Origin: Gnetum montanum
Taxonomy: Eukaryota; Streptophyta; Gnetopsida; Gnetales; Gnetaceae
Length of the DNA: 64,000 nt
Assembly (NCBI GenBank): GCA_015680685.1
Contig: MNCI01020673.1
Location: forward strand, 734,177 to 798,176
Direction of reading: 5' to 3'
The position numbers were made by a program, and so were the translations under genes. Shown here one piece after another: positions 21,850 through 34,039 of the stretch. The notes beneath the pieces were generated by a model that worked only from the letters and a program-made list of their open reading frames with translations, had not been told where the DNA came from and did no database searches. The first letter of the stretch is position 1. Each line of letters starts with the position of its first letter.

Positions 21850-24800
21850 CTACAACAAGATAGTCCACTCATCTATCTATAGATCGCTAGACATGAGCCA
21901 TGCAAAGCTCTTCTTGACTCTGCTACTAGAGTTAATCTCATATTCCATGATATGTACAAGGCTTGGAACCTACTACCTCTCAAGAAGAGTAACATTTGTC
22001 TAGAATTAGGAGATTAATCAATTATTATTCCTCTAGGATTAGTAGAGGACATTGTGACCATAGTTTGTGGGTGGTCCTATGCTGCTAATTTTCTAGTGAT
22101 AAAAGTGGGCAACTGCAAAAGTGACTTCCCCATCAGTATGGGAAGTGCTTTGTTAAGCATGGTTGATGAAAAAATGGACATAAGGGACCTATCTTTAGAA
22201 ATATCCAAGGAAAATGAACTAGGCAAGATTGAGAAGAAGCACATTCCATGTATTGTGTATAGTGATAATGGGTGCAATTGCATGCAAAAAATTTGGTCCA
22301 TCAAAAGCACATACATTAAGGTATGTAATCAGTGTGCATAAGATATTAGCATTCAAAGGTGCCTGTATGCAGTAGTCACAAAATAGGAGGGCACCCAATG
22401 GTTGATAGTTGACTCAGATAGTAGCACACTATGCATGGAGCCAACTGAAAGCCTAACATGTGCATATGTTGAAGGCATGGACAAAATTGAACATCATCAT
22501 TCCCAACTCTCAGATGAAGATGATGACACCTATTGGGAAGAGTTGGAAATCCCTAATCACTTCAAGCAGAAGCCCTTAGAACTAAAAAATTTACTAATCG
22601 GAATGGAGTATGAATTTTTAAAGAATGGTAAAAAAATCATAATTAATGTCAAACTTGCTCTTTAAAAAAAAGAAAAGTTGTTAAAGGTGGTGAATAAATA
22701 GTCAATAGCCTTTGCTTGGTCATATTTAGAGCTAACAGGAATCGATCCAAGGATATGCCAACATTGCATCTACTTGACCCAGCCATGAAGCATAGAAGGT
22801 AGCCATAGAGGTGATTGAACCTCAAATTGAAGAAAATCTTCAAAGAGGAAATTAAGCAACTCCTCAAAGTGGGGTTCATCTATCCCATCCTTGATAGTGA
22901 GTGGATTAGCCCACTCATAATTGTACCAAAACAAAGGTGGCAAATGGCAGGTTTGCATCGACTTTAGGCTATTGAATATGGTAACATTTAAAGATCATTT
23001 TCCTTTGCTATTTGTGGATCAAGTGTTAGACACCATATCCAGGCATTGTTATTATAATTTCTTGGATGGTTATAGTGGCTATAACCAAATCCAAATNTGT
23101 TTGGGCACCAAATTTTGCAAAAAAGGATTGAGGTAGACCTAGAAAAGATAAGGGTAATCCAAGGAATAATAGGCTAACTAGAGACCATTAAAGATGATCG
23201 GTCATTCCTTGGACACACTGGCTCCTACCGATGATTCATAGAAAATCTTTCTAAGATTGCAAAGTCGTTGGTAGAGCTTACAAAGAAAGATGCATCCTTC
23301 ACATGGACCAAGGAATGTGAACATGCATTCTAACAATTTAAGGAGAAACTAATATAAACACCAATTCTACAAGCACCAAACTAGTCTAGACCTTTCCATA
23401 TCATGATAGATGCATCTAACTATGCATTGGGGATAGTGCTCACACAGGTGGACGATAAGAGACATCCATATTACATCCACTATGTGAGTCAAAGCATTGT
23501 TGGAGCATAGTTAAATTACACCAACATGGAAAAGGAATTAATGGTAGTGGTGTATGCTCTAGAAAATCTTAGGCACTATGTGCTTGGTTATAAAGTATTT
23601 GTGCATATGGACCATAATGCAATTTTCTTCCTCATGAACAAGCCAACGGTGAACCCTTGTGTCATACGATGGCTTGTGATCTTGCAGGAATTTGATCTCA
23701 CAATGGTAGATTGAAAAGGGACTGAGAATGTGATCGCTAACCACCTCTCTTGCTTAAGATGGGATAATGAAGAGGAGGAGAGCTTGCTCTTTGATTAGTT
23801 TCTTACTGAACTCCTCTTTACAGAAGCAATAAGTGAACAAATGCATGCAAAAATAATATGGTGTAATGGCATCCTCTCCTACCTTCTCACTCAAGAGATG
23901 CCACAAGACTTGGATTTTAGGAAGAAGCAACAATTTCTTCATCAGGCCAAATACTTCATGGAAATCAACAGACACCTTTACAAGGTGTGTGATGATTGCC
24001 TAATCTATTGATGTGTCCCTAATGAAGATCGACTGCGAGTTCTTCAAGATGCTCATGAAGAGCCTTGTGGAGGCCATTATGCAAGGAGACACATGGACAT
24101 AAAAATCTTAATTGTAGGACACTATTGGCCTACAATCTTTATGGATGCCCACTAGTTCATCAAGTCTTGTGAATGTTGTCAACGAGATAGGGGGATGACA
24201 AATCGCATGGAAGGTCCTCAATAGTGGATTCAACCATTAGAGACTTTCGACATATGAGGCATTAATTTCATGGGTCCCATCACACCCATGTTCAATGTAG
24301 TAGTTGACTACTAAAAAAAATGGGTAGAAGCAACAGTCATTACTAATTGTACATCATTCACTGCTACTAAATTTATACAACAAAATATTGTGAATAGGTT
24401 TGGGGTGCCACATTCACTAATTTCTAACAATGAAACTCATTTCATAGGAGCAACCTTTAGAAAGTTAATGCAATGCTTGGGGGTGGAACATAAATTAACA
24501 ACACCTTACCACCCCCAAGCCAATGGTCAAGTAGAGGTAACCAACTAGGAAATTACAAAAATACCAATGTGGACCATTAGAAAATATAGAAAGGATTGGA
24601 GTACAAAGCTTAACAATGCTCTCTGGGCTTATCGTTCAACATGGAAACTTCATATTATCTATTCTTCCTATGAGCTAGTGTATGGGAAACTTCCAATGCT
24701 CTTGATTCAATCTGAGCTCTGAACACTCTCAACAAACTATGATTTAAATCTTAATGTAAGTATAGCATAGAAAGAAAGACTGATTAACCTGAACATGCTA

Positions 24801-25092
24801 GATGAAAACTAATTAGTGGTCCTATCCTTGAATGACGTAAATAAGGCATTTAGTAAGCAACATCATGACCTTAGAATCAAGAAAGTAAAACTTCAACTAG
24901 AAGATGAGGTTCTCTACTGGAACCCCACACATGTATCCAAAAAGACAAAATTCCAAACATTATGGGTGGGACCTTACATAGTTGATCAAACATTTCTCTT
25001 TGGGGCCATGTTAATCTACAAACCTGAATGCCAAAATAAAAAGTAGTTGATTAACATCCAACAAGTAAAGCCTTTCCTAGAACCAAAATAGG
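21850..25092 (+). pseudogene. E2 pol remnant (PR-RT-RNase H-integrase)
   Basis: Protease (21880-22340) has LLDSATRVNLI at the active site, so the Gly is changed. RT starts at about 22840 (GFIYPILDSEW, VCIDFRLLN) and reaches DGYSGYNQIQ at 23090. The catalytic palm with its DD motif is then absent across the single N at 23097, and the text resumes with the primer-grip side (IEVDLEKIRVIQ). RNase H (23380-23750) keeps IDASNYALG, EKELMVV and HMDHNAIFF. Integrase (23890-24720) keeps the H-H-C-C finger region (HEEPCGGHYARR, CECCQRD) and QANGQVE. In its second catalytic region the SDNGTHF of E3 reads SNNETHF, so the second catalytic Asp has become Asn. The tail (24816-25046) carries WVGPYIVDQTF, the GPY/F motif. 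Stops are scattered throughout. Confidence 0.82.
23097..23097. other. Single-N join, RT core missing
   Basis: Text left of the N matches E1 to about 9148 and text right of it matches E1 from about 9455. The missing 300 bp encode the RT palm. The joined frame contains a foreign-looking phrase at the junction. Confidence 0.7.
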
Positions 25093-25156
25093 CCAGTGTA
25101 ACTACCACCCCAATGAATCGACAATCATGTTCTATTTTTTAGATCTCCTTCTTCCA

Positions 25157-25178
25157 ACTTAGTTGTGGGTGAGATGGC
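25157..25178 (+). promoter_or_regulatory. Internal polypurine-tract-like box after pol (E2)
   Basis: AACTTAGTTGTGGGTGAGAT lies at the same place as the box in E1 and E3, with one G changed to T. Confidence 0.5.
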
Positions 25179-25800
25179 CATCCATGCTAACAATCCAATT
25201 GGCTTCTTGCTTTTTTCTGCCTTTTTTTCATGTTTTTAATTTTTACAAATTATTTATTTTACAAATTCTCGATGTTTCTAATTTTTCTAATTTTACACCA
25301 TCTTTAGTACCTTTGAACCTTCTTGACTCTTTTACATTTTCTTATATATTTTACTTTGTTTTGTTTTATTCAAGTGTGATATTTTCTCATTTTTGCTAAT
25401 AAAGAATGCTTTATTATCATAGGACACAGTGCCACTATTATTGTTTACTAATAATGATATGTGCATAATGTTGTGATTGTCAATGTCTGGTTTCTATTTT
25501 TGAATTATGATGTTTGATGACTTTGACATGGTTTATTTTTCATGAAATAGGTAGTGAATCCACATTATTTTCCCATCTAATAAACTCTATGGTTTTCCTT
25601 GTTCTACCAATTTGAGGTCCCTTCTATTAAAGAAATTGTTAATCAATTGGTAACCTTGGCATCTTCGGAATTAGGAAGCATATAAAGGTTTGTAAAGGGT
25701 GTGACTTCAAGGGACTCAATACTCTTTGTAATCTTCTACTTGCTTGAGTGCTTGAGTGTGTTTCATAGACTTCTTACCATACCACTCACTAATAGGAAGT

Positions 25801-25960
25801 CAAATAATGTCATTGCATGGTGTGGTTCCCATTCAAAAAAAAAAAAACAATGGGAATTCAAAGCACACCCCTTCAACATGAATAAGTCCTTGGATGGTGT
25901 GGTTCCCATTTCAAAAAAAAAAGGGAATTCAAAGCACATCCCTTGGACAAAAAAATGGGC
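25801..25960 (+). repeat. Two tandem hairpin-forming units (E2)
   Basis: Each unit reads GGTGTGGTTCCCATT, an A-rich loop, then GGGAATTCAAAGCACA. The pairing scheme is the same as in E1, with shorter loops (mostly A). Confidence 0.7.
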
Positions 25961-26739
25961 TACAAGCACTAGTTATGGGACTCAAACAACATGCACCTGT
26001 GCCTAAGGGTCCCCTCTAACTAATGTCCTCTTTCTCTCAATTTCTACTTCTCTTTTCTTATTTTTATGGAATGATGGTTGTTTTGCAGAAGCATCATGGT
26101 GTTGCGAGTGAGTGGATTGGTCTTAGAGTGGTGATGCAAAGTCACTGAAAGTGACTAGTTTTGGTCTGGACTAAGGATGGATCTTCGTGGGTCATTTTAA
26201 CCACAAATTCCATAAGGGACTTCTTATGAGCTTTGGAACTCCATTCCACCTTCTCTATCATCCATCCATGCTACCATAATTCACCTTACTACTGTGTTCT
26301 ATGTTATGTTCTATGTCTTGGGATTCTTAGGTAGATTCTTCTGAGTTGGTCCTTAACTTGTCATGATCATTAAATCAACTATGGGCCCACGGACTCCTTA
26401 GTTGAGGTTTTGCAAGGACAAAAAGGACATGAGCCTACTATGGGGAGAATCCACTTGCATATCTTTTGGCTTGATTAGTTAAGGTTCCTTACCTTTGACA
26501 TTGCCACAATCCTATCTTTCACATATTCCATTGAGTATACTGCTCAGTGCTCCTTAATCTTTCATTTCATTCATCCACTAAATCAATTTTCTTTAGTTTT
26601 ACAAATTTATGAGCTTCAACATCCTCTTATCATGTTTTCATATTATTCTTGGTCTTTTGAGCTTTCATTTGATCCCAATTTCATCCAAAAAATCCTTGTA
26701 TTTTGAAAGTTTGACCAAATTCAATGGTTGTCAATGGTG
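25961..26739 (+). other. E2 non-coding stretch after the hairpins
   Basis: Homologous to 12200-13004 of E1; no coding frame seen. Confidence 0.6.
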
Positions 26740-26800
26740 GTCAACAATTGCATCAATGAGGTCTTGTCGACTTAATGCATACACGCTATATATACCAATG
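26740..26800 (+). promoter_or_regulatory. U3-like internal promoter patch upstream of ORF3 (E2)
   Basis: ATCAATGAGGTCTTGTCGAC, then TATATATA at 26787-26794 and the conserved CACTTAGGAATTTTT downstream. It is shorter than the patch in E1 (one GAGGCC-type motif against several) but keeps the motif-TATA order and the distance to ORF3. Confidence 0.5.
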
Positions 26801-27239
26801 AACACTTAGGAATTTTTTATCATTTTCTCATAACACATGGGGAGTTTTTGTAAGTTTTCAAGGCCTAAAACCTTCTAGAGCTCATAACTTCCCAATCATT
26901 TGTCCAAATCACTCTGTTTTTCAATCTTGCACTTATTGGAGGTAAGATCTTTATCACGGGGGCCATAAACCTTAAGGTTTTCAATGAAATTTTTTGGAAA
27001 ATTTTTCTAACTTCCCAAAGGATTAATAACCTTAATAACATAGAAACATCAATTTTTTCAAATATTAACCTTTCCAACAACCTCCAGGATGGTTTATTAA
27101 TGATAATACATAAATACATGATAATTGGATTAATTAAATCAGCCATAATCACAACTTAGCCAAAGTGTAACTATCTTTAAGAGATAAGGTACCCCAATTA
27201 TTCTAAGGTTACACAATGATTGCTAATCCATGGTATCAT

Positions 27240-30095
27240 TGTGATTGTAGATGACACCAAAATGGAAATGCCTATAAGAAGGAGAACCCATGCAACCATA
27301 GGAGAAACAACCCAGAGCTGGAAGGGACCAACAAGAACAAGGTCAAGAATTACCAAAAACAACCCATGCAACAAGACCTCTTCATGAGGAGCCTGAAGTG
27401 GAATCTATCCAGTAGATTCTAGAAGAAGAAGTATCAATAGAACAATCCCAAAGAGGAGAAGTGCCAAAACCTATGCCATGGCTTGAGGTCACTTTGACTC
27501 AAGCCTACCTTGATATCATAAAGTCCTGATAAGTTCAACGATCCATTATTTAAGAGATCAACTTTAGGCTATTTTTGGAGAAAGCTCCAAAGGATATCAA
27601 GACATAAATACAAGCCTCTCCCATGTGGCCAGTAATCACATCCATTAGGGAATGGTACATGGAAGAAACATATCTCTTCTAGAGTAGCTGAAGGCCAAGG
27701 TCCATTGTTAAAATCCAGGACACTCAAGTGTCCTACTTAGTAGAAGCTATCACATAGGCACTTAGGTTTCCTGATACTAGAACACAATTGGCAGAACTAT
27801 CCACAAAAGATGATCCTAAAGCTAGGAAGGAGTGGACCCAATGATGCTATGGGGTTGATTGTAGGGAGTATGGTGCACTCACATTAGTGGAGTGAATTTA
27901 CTTTAAGATTGTGGCCTATCACCTCAATCCAATGGTGAGGCCAAGCAAGGTGATCGCTTTCTCTACTTGAGCATACGTCACTCTAAGCAAAACATTTCTT
28001 GTTGATCTTCCACAGCTAATCTACTTGAAGATTGAGAAGTGCTTCAAAGAAAATGAATGTGGAAGGAAGACCTTGCCCTTTCCATGCCTCATCAAGAAAC
28101 TTTGCAAACGGGCAGACATTTTTTGCTATTCCAATGATATCCTTGGGCATGCTCCTTTGGCCTCATGGTCAAAGATCATGAAAGAAAAAACACCAATCAC
28201 AACCCAAGAAGAGGAGTAGCTACCACCACGACCCACTTAGGAAAAGACATTGGAGGCTTGCACAGTCATGGAACACCTACGCAAAATCTAAGAATAGCTC
28301 TTGAATGAACAAGAGCAATGAGCAAGAATGAGTGGGGTAGATTCATCTGTGTATCAATTAGAGATGAGTCACCTTAATGAGATGGCTCGAATAGTTAGTT
28401 AGATGGAGAGGGGTAGTCAAATATTCTTTGCCCAGAAAATGAAAAAGCCTCCAAGGTTGGATCTCAATGCTTGAGAGGTGATGGTATCACTATTAACACA
28501 ACATGTATTCCTAGAAATCTTTGGGAATGTCACCACTTTCTTGGTGCGGTTGGAGGAAGGCGAGAGGCAATTGTCTTGGTGATGTAGCATCATGGGCAGG
28601 AAAAAATAGTTGAAGTGGTAGCTGACTATGAAGTTGAAGCATTGAATGCACCTGTAGCATCTGTACCAGATGTATCTGCACTCTAATATGTGCAGACGTT
28701 TGTAGGCATGGTCAGCAAAAAGTTAGACATAGCCCAACATGAAAAGTTGTTGGAACGACCAGTGGGAACTAGGCAACCAAATCTGAACATCTTTGATCTT
28801 TCAGAGGACATCATTGTGACCTAGTTGAAGTTACTTAACACAAGGGGTAGATGCATTATTTTGAAGGGGAAACTAGAAATGACTCAAGAACAAAATCAAC
28901 ACTTGGCCACGAAGGTTGCTGGACTTCATGCTTGACTTGTAGATCCTACGATCCTCAGCTCAACAGTAATAAGAGACGAAGCTTTCAAATAGCTTCAAGA
29001 AGGTTGAGAAGAAGGTAGATACACCCATCTTTAAATGATCCATAGTTGAAGCTAAAATGTATTCAATTTAGAAGGAGTTAACTCAGATGCACCAGGAGAA
29101 TGAAGCCCTAACCACACAAAATTATCATTTGCAAAATGTTGATGCACAAAAGGACTAGATGCAAAAATTTATTCATCAATAGCAGGAGTGGCTTGCTAGG
29201 GTAAATGTTGAACTAAGAAGATTGGCTATAGAGAATCGAAATCTATCAATAGAGAAAGTACATGCCTTGCGCTAGAAATCTACCATTGATATTACAACCT
29301 AGAAGAATGAGGCCCTCAAATTCGAGAAAGTGAAGAATCACTACAGGGACTAAGTTGGCCTCCAAAAAGAAATTAATGAGAAACACATTTAGATGACAAA
29401 GGTAAAGATAAATGAAGCCCTCCAAAAACTCCAACAAGGAAGAGAAACATGGTAGCCCATTGTTGATGGGATCGACACCTACAACAAAGTCCAAATCTAC
29501 TGGAAGGAGTTGCAAATCGAAGACATGACAGAGTATATGGAGTTGGCCAATCTCTGATATGTAAACTTGGTAATGCTGACTATTAGAAGACCATGGTTAG
29601 AGTTAGAATAGTAAGTGGCTAGCTTGTATATGTTATACGAGGTTGAGCTCAAGCACCACAAGGATGCCAAGCAAAAGCTTGAGAGTGTGAATGATGAACT
29701 CAAAGTTCTTAGAGCATGATTTAGAGACCAAAAATAAATCATTGAGAACCTAGCCAGATGGATGAATGACTACTAAGACCTGAAAGACATAGTCAAGGAA
29801 ATTGACATTGAACACAAACAGTTTGTTACCTAGTTCGTCAATGCAAAGGAGTTATTTCCAACAATCCCATATCCTTGGAATGTGCCTGTTGCAACCCACA
29901 TCAACAAAGTTGCATGGACAGTGCATGATCCTAGGAGTAAGGAGGAGAAAATGAAAGCCCTGCTGGATTCTTTCCGCTTCCTTCCTAAAGTTGTAGTAAT
30001 AATAAGATAGCTATAGCCACCTTAACCACCTATGCGTGAAACTAGTGAAGGTCCCTCGGAGCCTCAAGAACCATCACCATCTGGGACCATTTGAT
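27240..30095 (+). pseudogene. E2 ORF3 remnant (env position, coiled-coil protein)
   Basis: Aligns through its length with the ORF3 of E1. Visible pieces include KIEKCFKENECGRKTLPFPC (28025 onward) and DILGHAPLASWS. A coiled-coil half follows (28780-29770) with Leu/Glu/Lys heptads such as NYHLQNVDAQKD, and a Pro-rich end near 30010-30090 (EGPSEPQEPSPSGT). There is no membrane segment. Most stops are TAG/TAA at positions where another copy has CAG/CAA. Comparison of the E0, E1 and E2 copies indicates that the ORF was protein-coding in the ancestor. Confidence 0.65.
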
Positions 30096-30234
30096 CTTCT
30101 CTAATACCTTCACAACATGAAGGAACGTGCTATCCAGTTTTGAAGATTTGTGTCATGGTGTTCAATTTTATGTCCTAAACACTGTCATTCTTTGTAATGT
30201 GTGGATTTGTACACCTGGGCACTCCATTTTTTGT
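30096..30234 (+). other. E2 3' untranslated stretch, left of the E3 insertion
   Basis: Matches E1 from 16310 onward and ends with TTTGT, the left duplication of E3. It continues at 40207 and reaches the polypurine tract TTTAGTCATGGAGGTA just before 40314. Confidence 0.85.
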
Positions 30235-31312
30235 TGATGAGAGCAGTTACTCTAGTGGTTTATTCTAATTATTAGAGTAGTTACTCTAGTGGTTTATTCT
30301 AATTATTAGATTAGTTACTCTAGTGGTTTATTCTAATTATTAGAGTGGTTACTCTAGAGGTTTCTTTAGCAATTATTCTAATTATTAGAGCAGTTACTCT
30401 AGTGGTTTATTCTAATTATTAGAGTAGTTACTCTAGTGGTTTATTCTAATTATTAGAGTGGTTACTCTGGTGGTTTCTTTAGCAATTATTCTAATTATTA
30501 GAGCAATTACTCTAATTATTAGAGTAGTTGCTCCCAAGCCTATAAATACAATGCCTAGGCACACAATTGGGAAGAGAAGCCTTTTAGTAGTCAAGTAGCG
30601 AAACTCTTGTAGTTTGTTTGAAAGTTAGAGTATTTTCCAAGTGCTCGCAGCAGGAGGTCTAAGTGTGGATGAATCTTTATTTGAGCATTGTGTACCTGAG
30701 CACACCTTGTGTACAACAATAAAGATGAGCTCTTCGATTCATCCTTGTAGCACTTGAGATTTTTTTTCATACGCATTTCTTTTATTTTATTTTCTTATGC
30801 ATTTATTTTATTTTATTTTATTTTATGCACTTTACATTTATGTTATTAGCGTAGCAATTCATTTTGATCAATTAATCAAATCATTAAATTACACTTAGTA
30901 CGATCACTTTGAGTATGTGTGTAACACTTGGTAACCCAGTAATGATTAGCATTTGGTAATCCCAGTAGTGTTACACTGGTTTAGGATGTGTACAGCAAGT
31001 GAGAATAGATGCTAGTGTTAGGATTAGTTAGAACTTAGTTAATGAGTAGTTAAGATAAATTAGTCACTTAGTTATCTCTCTTCTCCCTTATTAGCACAAG
31101 ACATAAAAACATAAAAGATATAAAAATCATATGCCTCGAGTTACTTAACCATACAATTGTGATATACAAGTAAGTTTGGGAAGACAATGATCAATCAAAC
31201 CGTTCTTGTTCGACAAGGGTGCATAAGCACTTAGCCCTTGGAATTTGACCAAATCGTGCATGAAACGCTCGTATTCATATGGTTGAGCATAGGTGTACCT
31301 CGCCACTCATCA
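30235..31312 (+). repeat. 5' LTR of E3 with 34-bp U3 repeats
   Basis: U3 (30236-30530) is built of tandem units of about 34 bp, AGAGTAGTTACTCTAGTGGT plus a TTATTCTAATTATT tail, roughly eight in number including truncated ones. Each unit holds two palindromes, AGAGTAgtTACTCT and TCTAATtATTAGA. TATAAATA lies at 30541-30548. R/U5 is clearly related to that of E1/E2. The end is CACTCATCA. Confidence 0.92.
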
Positions 31313-31313
31313 T

Positions 31314-31331
31314 TGGCATCATTGCTGGGGA
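31314..31331 (+). promoter_or_regulatory. Primer binding site of E3 (tRNA-Asp type)
   Basis: TGGCATCATTGCTGGGGA lies one base after the LTR, with a few transitions from the tRNA-Asp complement. Confidence 0.85.
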
Positions 31332-31448
31332 CTTAGTTATTTGTGCGCTAACCAGAACATAGGAAATCATTCACGTTGTTGGAACAAACCCTTAGGGTTG
31401 GTTGAGAAAAAAATAAACAAGAATACATTGCACATTGAACAGACAAGT

Positions 31449-33840
31449 ATGTCTCCTACTTTGTATGAAAGCACCTCACTTCCTATGTCTGAAACAAGAA
31501 ACAATCGGCGACATAATATAGATGACGTTGATCTGCCAGTCCCTCAACAAGTTCGAGTGGTATATATTCATCCTAATGAGTATATACCAAACTTTACCTT
31601 TATCCTCCATCAAGATGAACAATTGCATTGGCGAGACTTAGAGGGTAACATAGTGTTACCTTTTGATCATTCAGTCCCAAGCATGCTTCTTCGTGCTCTC
31701 ACACGAATTGGCATGCTGCACTTACATGCAAAATACATTATGAAAGACCATGACTTTAGAGAATACCATCCCACAGAGGCACAACATCAAAGGGACTTGC
31801 AACAGGAGAGACATCATAAGTCTTTGAAGGGTAAGTGGTCCTAGGATGCCCCACATGTCTTAAGCGAAAATGAGGGTGGTGAACCTACCTTAAGTAGTCG
31901 GCCACACAATGATGTTCCTTCCCTTGACTTTGGCCAAGGGGTTGTGTATTAGAACCTTCATTCCACTATTCATAACCTAGGTTCTAATACCTATGGGCAC
32001 AAAGGGTTTGAAAAAGGAACACGAACTCATGATAAAGGTGGACATTTTGATCACAATCATGATCGAGGCCAAGACCACAGAAGAGAAGGTAGTAGACACC
32101 ATCATGGTGATGGTTCTCCTTCTTCTTCACCTTCATCATCTCCTTCATCCTCTCCTTCAATATCTGGATGCAGTCATAAGGAAAAAGACCATGGGGATAA
32201 AGGTAGGCAAAGTGGAATTCATAGATGAAATAACCAGGAAAGGGGATGAGGGCACTCTAGAGAGTCACAACATAGGAGAAAGGAGAGTAGGGAACAATGT
32301 AGGCATCATAGACGCCATGGACGAGATGATCACAATGAACCCCTACTCGCTACTCGAAGTATGTTGGACATAACTGAGACTATTAGAATTCCAACAAGGC
32401 ATCAAAAATATACTAGGATCAAGAAATTAGATATGAACAATATCCCATGATTTGAAGGAGGATAAAATGCTAATCCTCAGAATCACTTACAAGAATTCCA
32501 TGATGTGTGTGCCTTACAACATATAGAGAATGAATGGCAAAACTTAAGTTGTTTCCACGGACACTAATTAAAGAAGTGGAAAGTTGGTACCAATCTTTAG
32601 AACTAGAATTCATTCGTAGGTGGAGTACTATGTTAGAACTATTTAATGATAAGTACCAAATGTACTCCCGAGTGTCTAACTTGCAAAAGAAAATCCAAGG
32701 CTAGAAATAAGGAGGACATGAACCCTTGGATGCAACCATGGGCCAATACTATGCATTGTTACATCGTTGTCTTGGCCATGGTTATTCGCAAAGGGATTAA
32801 CTGCGCCATCTCATGGATGGACTTAGCCATGAAACAAGAAGAATCCTTGGGACTTATGCCCAAGGAAGACTATCTGAGCTTAGGTTCCATCAAATTCAAA
32901 GACTATTGGAGCAAGTTTCTAAGGAAGAAGGTGAGCTACAAAAGAGAGAAAGTGCAAAAGAGTATAACTGAGATCCTTCCCTCTGGAAGAGGGGAGTAAG
33001 ATTTTCTGAGGATGAAGAAGAGTCACCATTCGAAGAGATAGTGAATAGGAAAACTTTTCCTATCCAAAAGTTGACATCAAAAGTATTGGCAAAGGTAGAT
33101 CAAATGTGGGATTCCCTAGATAATATATTTCAATTTGTTCTTAAAATAGTAGAGGAGTCTAGAGAGCAAGGTAGTGATCGCGAAAAAATAAAAACGAGAG
33201 AAGCTGAACATGCACGTAGCAAGGGTAAGGGAAAATTTTCTATCATTGAAAGGGTTGTGGAGTCAAAAATAGACAATGATAGTGGATGTGAAATATGTCA
33301 ATATGACCATCCTAAGGGATGTTACCCTGTAATCTCACATCTACAAGAGTCTGGGATGTATGCACTCAACCCACGATTGAACAAACAGCAAGCACCTTGA
33401 AGGTTACCTTACCCCCAAGGTAACCCAAGATAGTTCCACCAACCCTTAACGTATTATCCAAGTGGAACTCCACCACAACTGATTAAGCAATATCAACAGT
33501 GGTAGCACCCATAATCATGGGGAATGCCACCACCAAGGCAACAGTATCCTTATTGATAACCTAACCCATATGGATATTATGTGTAGTAGCCAATCTCCCC
33601 ATGTGACTCTACTGGTCATGTCACTCCTCAACCTCACTACCAAGCCCATGAGTATTACGAGACTCCCTCTTCTAGAGATGATATTTCACAAGCATATCAT
33701 CCTTCTTATCTAACCGTATCTCTTCCACCAATATCTCCACTACCACCTACTCCCACGATGCAAGGTAAAATATCTACCTAACTGTAGCAATGTAATACCA
33801 CGAGGGCTGTTAACTCTCAACTTACTATTGGTTCCTACAA
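31449..33840 (+). pseudogene. E3 gag remnant
   Basis: The ATG at 31449 starts a frame open to 31844 (MSPTLYESTSLPMSETRNN, then FILHQDEQLHWRDLEGNIVL). It is preceded by in-frame but non-homologous leader codons, so this ATG is preferred. After a stop, a region rich in His/Asp/Gly/Ser follows (about 32000-32340), then the gag core (32400-32990, with LDMNNIP and RESAKEYN). A Lys/Glu-rich open piece of 119 codons (33041-33400) carries CEICQYDHPKGC, a zinc knuckle of C-x2-C-x3-H-x3-C spacing. A Pro/Gln/Tyr-rich tail continues to about 33840. The knuckle spacing agrees with E2. A frameshift near 32540 and several stops kill it. Confidence 0.8.
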
Positions 33841-34039
33841 CCACATGAAGAAAACACCTTTTTTTAGAACCAACAGTCCAACCAAGCCCTTACAATCACA
33901 AGCGATTGATTCCTTAGACACCTCAATATCAATCAAAACTTCAAAGCGCCCTTCAATCCAATCACTGCACTCAACACATACGATCATGCTAACACATGTT
34001 GTCACTGATTGGATTAAAGTTGGCCATCTTCCCAGGAAA

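Noticed and set aside
30235-30530. Regular direct repeats that might suggest a CRISPR array
   Set aside because: Units are contiguous without unique spacers, lie in U3 of an LTR and recur in its partner LTR; the DNA is plant nuclear.
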